Shown here one piece after another: positions 60,195-64,000 of a DNA stretch of 64,000 nt. The position numbers and the translations under genes were made by a program. The stretch covers positions 1 to 64,000 of the forward strand of contig JAAFJX010000011.1 in NCBI GenBank assembly GCA_013299045.1, given 5' to 3'. The notes under the pieces were generated by a model. The model did not search any database, had not been told where the DNA came from, and was given only the letters and a program-made list of their open reading frames with translations. Every line of letters starts with the position of its first letter. Positions within the stretch are counted from its first letter, which is position 1. This DNA is from Cytophagales bacterium. Lineage in GTDB: Bacteria; Bacteroidota; Bacteroidia; Cytophagales; Bernardetiaceae.

Positions 60195-60663
60195 TAGTCT
60201 TCCCTTAAAAAATATCTAAAGTATTTATTGTCAGTAAATTAAACAAGCGTTTTATCTTTAAAATATCTTAGTTTTTAGCCTATTTTGTTAAATAACTGGT
60301 AAAACCTCAAGGGCTTCTTACAGCCTGCACTGCCTCGCATCAGACAAAAGCGAATGGCTCAAAGGTCAGAGGGTGAGATTTTTTGTGCTACTATGTTTGG
60401 CAAGAGAGTTTATCAAAGAAAAAGCCATTCGCTGGGTTAGATGAAAAAAGGTTCTTTTTTCATCTAAATTGGCCTTTTGCGAGGCTTGATTTTTTTGCTA
60501 TGACCTACGGTCGAAACTTTCAGCTCGCGCTTCAGTTCGGCATCAAGGCAAAAAGTAGAGAAGAGAAGTCTATCAAAGGCCGTCAAGGTGTTCCCAAAAT
60601 AGGTAAACTATCCTCCTTAAATTTAGCTTACATCTATTGAATGTACTTTTTAAGGGACGACTA
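60195..60663 (+). repeat. repeat family A, copy 5 (complete)
   Basis: 469 bases from TAGTCTTCCC to GGGACGACTA, same orientation as copy 3. Internal pairs and central hairpin are kept, with point changes. It fills most of the 766-base gap between two minus-strand genes; the rest holds nothing recognisable. Confidence 0.88.
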
Positions 60664-60771
60664 CTCATTTTTTTACGAAAATCTTGGACGACGCTAAAAT
60701 ATGAACTTATAGGCATAGGTAAAATTTAAGCCTAAATATACAAGTATTTTTGATGCGGAAAACCTACTTTT

Positions 60772-61149
60772 TTAGTGCCCTTCCTTACAAGATTTCCAAT
60801 AAATGTTTTGAACCAGCACCCCTTTTTTCTGACTGACGAGGCCTTTAACCTTTAACATAAGTTCATGTTTCTGCTTCTCATTTTGCGCATTTTTAAGCCA
60901 TTCCGCCCAAAAGTGCGGACTGATGTTATACGCTTCTGGCACAAATACTTCTTCGGGCTTTTCATATCCCGTTTGAAAATACAGCGCCCAGCATTGCGGC
61001 TGGACAGCAGCATTTGGGCGTGCAAACATTGAAAACTTGAGAAAAGGATAAACGTCCACCTGAAAGATAAAGGGGAGCATGAGCAAGCAGAGCAGAGCAA
61101 ATGCCCAAATCTTTAGTAAACGTTTAGGATTCCAACTAGAAATCAGCAC
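60772..61149 (-). CDS. membrane-anchored protein of unknown function (125 aa)
   Basis: One N-terminal helix (about 12-30) and a small outer domain with Cys-Trp-Ala-Leu-Tyr-Phe-Gln-Thr-Gly and a C-terminal Tyr-Trp-Lys-Ser-Cys. No family recognised. It overlaps the end of the BamA-type barrel gene by 14 bases and so is translated together with it, which suggests a link to the barrel or the outer membrane. Confidence 0.65.
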   Translation of the reverse strand: MLISSWNPKRLLKIWAFALLCLLMLPFIFQVDVYPFLKFSMFARPNAAVQPQCWALYFQTGYEKPEEVFVPEAYNISPHFWAEWLKNAQNEKQKHELMLKVKGLVSQKKGVLVQNIYWKSCKEGH

Positions 61150-62602
61150 CTAAATTGAAAAAGAAACCGTCAAATTGTCCAAAATTATTTTTGACATACT
61201 CAAAACGCGCTACAAAATTGTAGTAGGTAACAAAGTCTATACCAGCACCATAGCTCATAAGCCATTGGTTACCAAAAGTATTGCGTTCTGCATTCGGCGA
61301 CGTGTTCTGTACAAAGCCATAATCTGCAAAGACTTTAAAGTAAGCAGCCAGCGGTACTAAATTGAATTGGTCTATGTTCAAGAAGTTGATTTTCTTTTCA
61401 GAATTAAATAGTTTAACTTTAACGGTTGTTTTATGAATGGCCAGGTGCTGTCCTTCAATAACAAATTGGTCAAAGCCTCTCATCACAAAGTTATTATAGC
61501 CCAAGCCGCGCAACTCGCTATAAGGCTGCTGACGTGGCAAAGACAATTTGCCAAGCAGACTCGTACTCCAGTATAGACGGTCTTTATAAGCCCAAAACTT
61601 AGCGAGGTGCGCGGTCAGCACGGCAGAATTGAGGTCGTCGGAGGGTAATATGCCCTGTTTGAGCACTTTAAGTGCTAAATACTCGCCCTTTAGCGGATAA
61701 GGAGCGCGGTCGCGATGGTCGTAGGTAAAGTTATACTCAAGCGATAAAAAACGCTGATGTTTGCGCCCGTTCAGGTAGTAGTTTTCATTCAATCGCGCAA
61801 TGGTATCCGCAATGTTGTTTTCATGGTAGCGCATGGATACGGAGTGCCGCGAATAATACTTACTGCGCTTGGTAAAGCCAATGCCAGCCTGAAAGCGTGA
61901 ACGCAAGCGGCGGTCGCTGTCCAAAAAGTTCAACTTGTTAGAGTCGGTGGCATAGGCCAAGTTTTTGTTTTCATTGTAGGATACGCCTACGTCCATGCCA
62001 ATAGTTTGCTTTTTGTTGATGTAAGGCACTTTGTAGTCAAGAGCGACGCGCTTTGTAAAGCCCAACTGAACAGTGAGTATAAGGTCTTCGTTGCGGCCTC
62101 TAAAGTTCTTTTGCTGAAAATACATACCATACTCAAGACGGTCTAGGCTAGCGTTGTGTTGCTTAATCCATTCGTTGATATTGCGGTCTGCAAAGTCTAT
62201 GAGCGGAATTGGAAAGAGATACCACTGCTCACGTACAACAATCACCACATCAATAATGCCTTTTTCAAACTCGTCGGCTACTGCGTCCACCTTTACAAAA
62301 AGACCAGTATTGAACACCTTGTTGGCCTCTTGGTCAAGCACTGTTTTGAGCTGCTCTCTGGCAATCTTGTCGCCAGAGGAAATGGCCAATTCGCGCACAA
62401 TAATACGGTCTTTGGTGCGCTTGTGGCAATCGACAAAAATATTGCGAATAACTAAGGAGTCGCCTACTAGAAGAGGGACTTCTGCCGCTTTGGGTATGTT
62501 TTTATGATTCGTTTTGCCAGAAGTGCTCTGAGAAAAAGCACTCAAAGACGTAAACTGCAAAACAAAAGCGAGGCATACTAAAAGCAAACGTGTGTGAATC
62601 AT
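61136..62602 (-). CDS. BamA/TamA-like outer-membrane barrel with POTRA domain
   Basis: A 488-residue protein: signal peptide (1-25), one or two POTRA units (about 48-130; Ile-Arg-Asn-Ile-Phe-Val-Asp...Arg-Ile-Ile-Val-Arg-Glu-Leu), and a C-terminal 16-strand-type barrel with Arg-Gly-Phe-Asp-Gln-Phe and a final Gly-Ala-Asp-Phe. Much shorter than BamA (five POTRAs), so it is more like the Bacteroidota short surface-antigen family; it could insert or move proteins or lipids across the outer membrane. Confidence 0.85.
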   Translation of the reverse strand: MIHTRLLLVCLAFVLQFTSLSAFSQSTSGKTNHKNIPKAAEVPLLVGDSLVIRNIFVDCHKRTKDRIIVRELAISSGDKIAREQLKTVLDQEANKVFNTGLFVKVDAVADEFEKGIIDVVIVVREQWYLFPIPLIDFADRNINEWIKQHNASLDRLEYGMYFQQKNFRGRNEDLILTVQLGFTKRVALDYKVPYINKKQTIGMDVGVSYNENKNLAYATDSNKLNFLDSDRRLRSRFQAGIGFTKRSKYYSRHSVSMRYHENNIADTIARLNENYYLNGRKHQRFLSLEYNFTYDHRDRAPYPLKGEYLALKVLKQGILPSDDLNSAVLTAHLAKFWAYKDRLYWSTSLLGKLSLPRQQPYSELRGLGYNNFVMRGFDQFVIEGQHLAIHKTTVKVKLFNSEKKINFLNIDQFNLVPLAAYFKVFADYGFVQNTSPNAERNTFGNQWLMSYGAGIDFVTYYNFVARFEYVKNNFGQFDGFFFNLGADF

Positions 62603-62832
62603 TACTTTTGGCTTGATAAACTGTTGGTTGGTTATTTTTTTAGTGGGTACACACGTCTGAGCGCTATGGCTTCTAAACTTTTAGTGCTGCAAAAATAAGG
62701 CAGTAAATTTAAAGCAAAAAAGATTTTAACCTTTTTAACTATTTTGTAGGTTAATTTATTGTCAAAAGAGAGTGTAGCATCAATAAAAGCAATGGTACAG
62801 ACGAATCATTTCTCTTTGATTTCATTTTTTAG

Positions 62833-62840
62833 TACTTTTG
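62833..62840 (+). promoter_or_regulatory. promoter -7 box for porZ
   Basis: TACTTTTG matches TAnnTTTG exactly, 46 bases before the ATG; no clear -33 element. Confidence 0.45.
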
Positions 62841-62886
62841 CGCCACTCTGAACTATTTGTGAGAATGCAAACGCACTGTATCTTTT

Positions 62887-64000
62887 ATGCGCAAAAAAAA
62901 TATATTCAAACTCGTTTATCCTCTGTTTTTGCTCGCTCATCTTGTTCTTTGGCAGCAAACATTGGCACAGGAAATTCCGCTCGGCACTTGGCGTACACAC
63001 CTCACATACGGCAAGGCGAATAGCGTGGCTTTTACGCCGAATCGTATATACTGTGCTACGGGCGGCGGGTTATGCTTTTTTGACAAGATGGACAATAGCA
63101 TAGGCGTTTTTACTAAAATAGATGGCCTTTCTGATACCGACATTACCAGCATTGGCTACGAAGCAAGTACCAAAACCCTTGTTATAGCCTACGCCAGTGG
63201 CAACATTGATTTACTGGACGAGCAAGAGCGCATCAAAAATATTCGCACTGTGCTTTCGGAGCCTTTTTTGGCTTCCAGGCGCATTAATGCGCTTAGCTTT
63301 ATAGGAAAGCAAGCATTTTTGGCTACAGACTTTGGCGTGGTTGTCCTGAACCTCGAGCGGCAACTGGTAGAGGATATTTATAAAAACCTGAGCGAAAGTG
63401 GTTCAGAAATAGCCATATTAGGTTTGGCTGCCACCAGTACACGGCTCTATGCTGCTACGCCAAAAGGCTTGCGCCACGTGGCACTTACAGCTATCAAAAA
63501 TGACTTCCGAAATTGGCAGACAGTGCCCAGCACGAGTGCCAAGCGTGTAGAATGTGTTGCTGTATTGGGCAGTGCTATTTACTTTGCGCAAAACGACAAC
63601 AATCTCTATTTGCTCAACGACCCCTCCGCAAGCCCTGAATCCATTAATGTAGATGCTCGTCTGGTGAATATGACAGCAGCATCTACAAAACTGATACTGA
63701 CCAGCCCTTCGTGGGTAGGTGTTTTTGATGCAAGTAGTCGTTCGCTGACCCGCTTTAGCGAAAGCCCCATCTCTAGGCCCGCGCAAGCTGTTCTGGACGG
63801 CACAACGCTCTGGCTAGCAGACCAAAACAACGGTTTTTTGAGCAATCGTGAAGGCAATTTTAAGGTTTATACGCCTAGCGGCCCTTTCAGCGCCGCATCT
63901 TTTAGGCTTTACAACTTTGGCAATAAAATATTAGCGCTATCTGGCGGCATCAATAACCTTGCTGAACCTAGCCTTATCAATGCTGGTTTTTATAGCTTTG
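62887..64000 (+). CDS. porZ: PorZ-like type IX secretion surface component (5' part)
   Basis: A frame without stop runs from ATG 62887 to the window edge (371 residues so far; PorZ is about 780). Signal peptide 1-28 (ending Thr-Leu-Ala-Gln), then Ile-Pro-Leu-Gly-Thr-Trp-Arg-Thr-His-Leu-Thr-Tyr-Gly-Lys-Ala, Arg-Ile-Tyr-Cys-Ala-Thr-Gly-Gly-Gly-Leu, Gly-Leu-Ser-Asp-Thr-Asp-Ile and Asn-Ile-Asp-Leu-Leu, the opening beta-propeller pattern of PorZ. PorZ sits with PorU, PorQ and PorV in the attachment complex of T9SS, where it binds A-LPS. This fits the T9SS sorting domain found on the PNGase F-like protein. Confidence 0.85.
   Translation, partial: MRKKNIFKLVYPLFLLAHLVLWQQTLAQEIPLGTWRTHLTYGKANSVAFTPNRIYCATGGGLCFFDKMDNSIGVFTKIDGLSDTDITSIGYEASTKTLVIAYASGNIDLLDEQERIKNIRTVLSEPFLASRRINALSFIGKQAFLATDFGVVVLNLERQLVEDIYKNLSESGSEIAILGLAATSTRLYAATPKGLRHVALTAIKNDFRNWQTVPSTSAKRVECVAVLGSAIYFAQNDNNLYLLNDPSASPESINVDARLVNMTAASTKLILTSPSWVGVFDASSRSLTRFSESPISRPAQAVLDGTTLWLADQNNGFLSNREGNFKVYTPSGPFSAASFRLYNFGNKILALSGGINNLAEPSLINAGFYSF

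Overview
The window looks like a chromosomal segment of a free-living Bacteroidota bacterium, probably of the order Cytophagales. Evidence: promoters of the TTG...TAnnTTTG type, a type IX secretion (T9SS) sorting domain on a PNGase F-like protein, a PorZ-like gene at the right edge, BatA/BatD-type genes, TPR-CHAT proteins, DUF4255, many Bacteroidota lipoproteins, and very weak Shine-Dalgarno signals. No rRNA, tRNA or CRISPR array was found by eye. The species cannot be named from sequence alone.

Layout. 1-4.8 kb is an AT-rich accessory segment that reads as a chromosomal integron: a tyrosine recombinase ending in the IntI-like SPLD motif, a one-base-spaced ssb gene, an attI-like region, then at least three gene cassettes bounded by attC-like imperfect palindromes. 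The cassettes carry a propeller lipoprotein, a Crp/SMR/small-protein set, and a HEPN-like gene cut by the left edge. 4.8-22 kb is mostly housekeeping and envelope genes: a lone NuoK-like protein, DUF2911 protein, porin, pyrR, peptide-binding lipoprotein, miaA, paaD, M48 protease, BatD/BatA pair, TMTC-like transferase, pepA, waaA. 22-27 kb is a decay zone with a frameshifted membrane-protein gene, a dead IS5-family copy, two families of dispersed repeats and a wrecked CHAT-protease gene, with cytochrome oxidase subunit III and a lone DUF4255 gene between them.

27-41 kb holds hisB, an M28 peptidase, PAP2 phosphatase, pabA, glutathione peroxidase, a T9SS-secreted PNGase F-like protein and an intact exported TPR-CHAT protein. 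41-64 kb holds DUF58 and a thioredoxin-fold lipoprotein without CXXC, terD, pdhA, an RluA-type synthase, TPR protein, aminotransferase, a beta-barrel/histidine-kinase pair, a UspA/ATP-grasp pair, tsaD overlapping an unusual dTDP-glucose dehydratase fused to a PspA-like coiled coil, a family 9 glycosyltransferase, a BamA-type barrel and the start of porZ.

A 470-bp element with terminal inverted repeats and nested internal hairpins (family A) occurs in three complete and two partial copies, with extra lone ends; a second family (B) occurs twice in opposite orientations. The strongest candidates for a second look are the integron with its ssb partner, repeat family A, and the dehydratase-PspA fusion.
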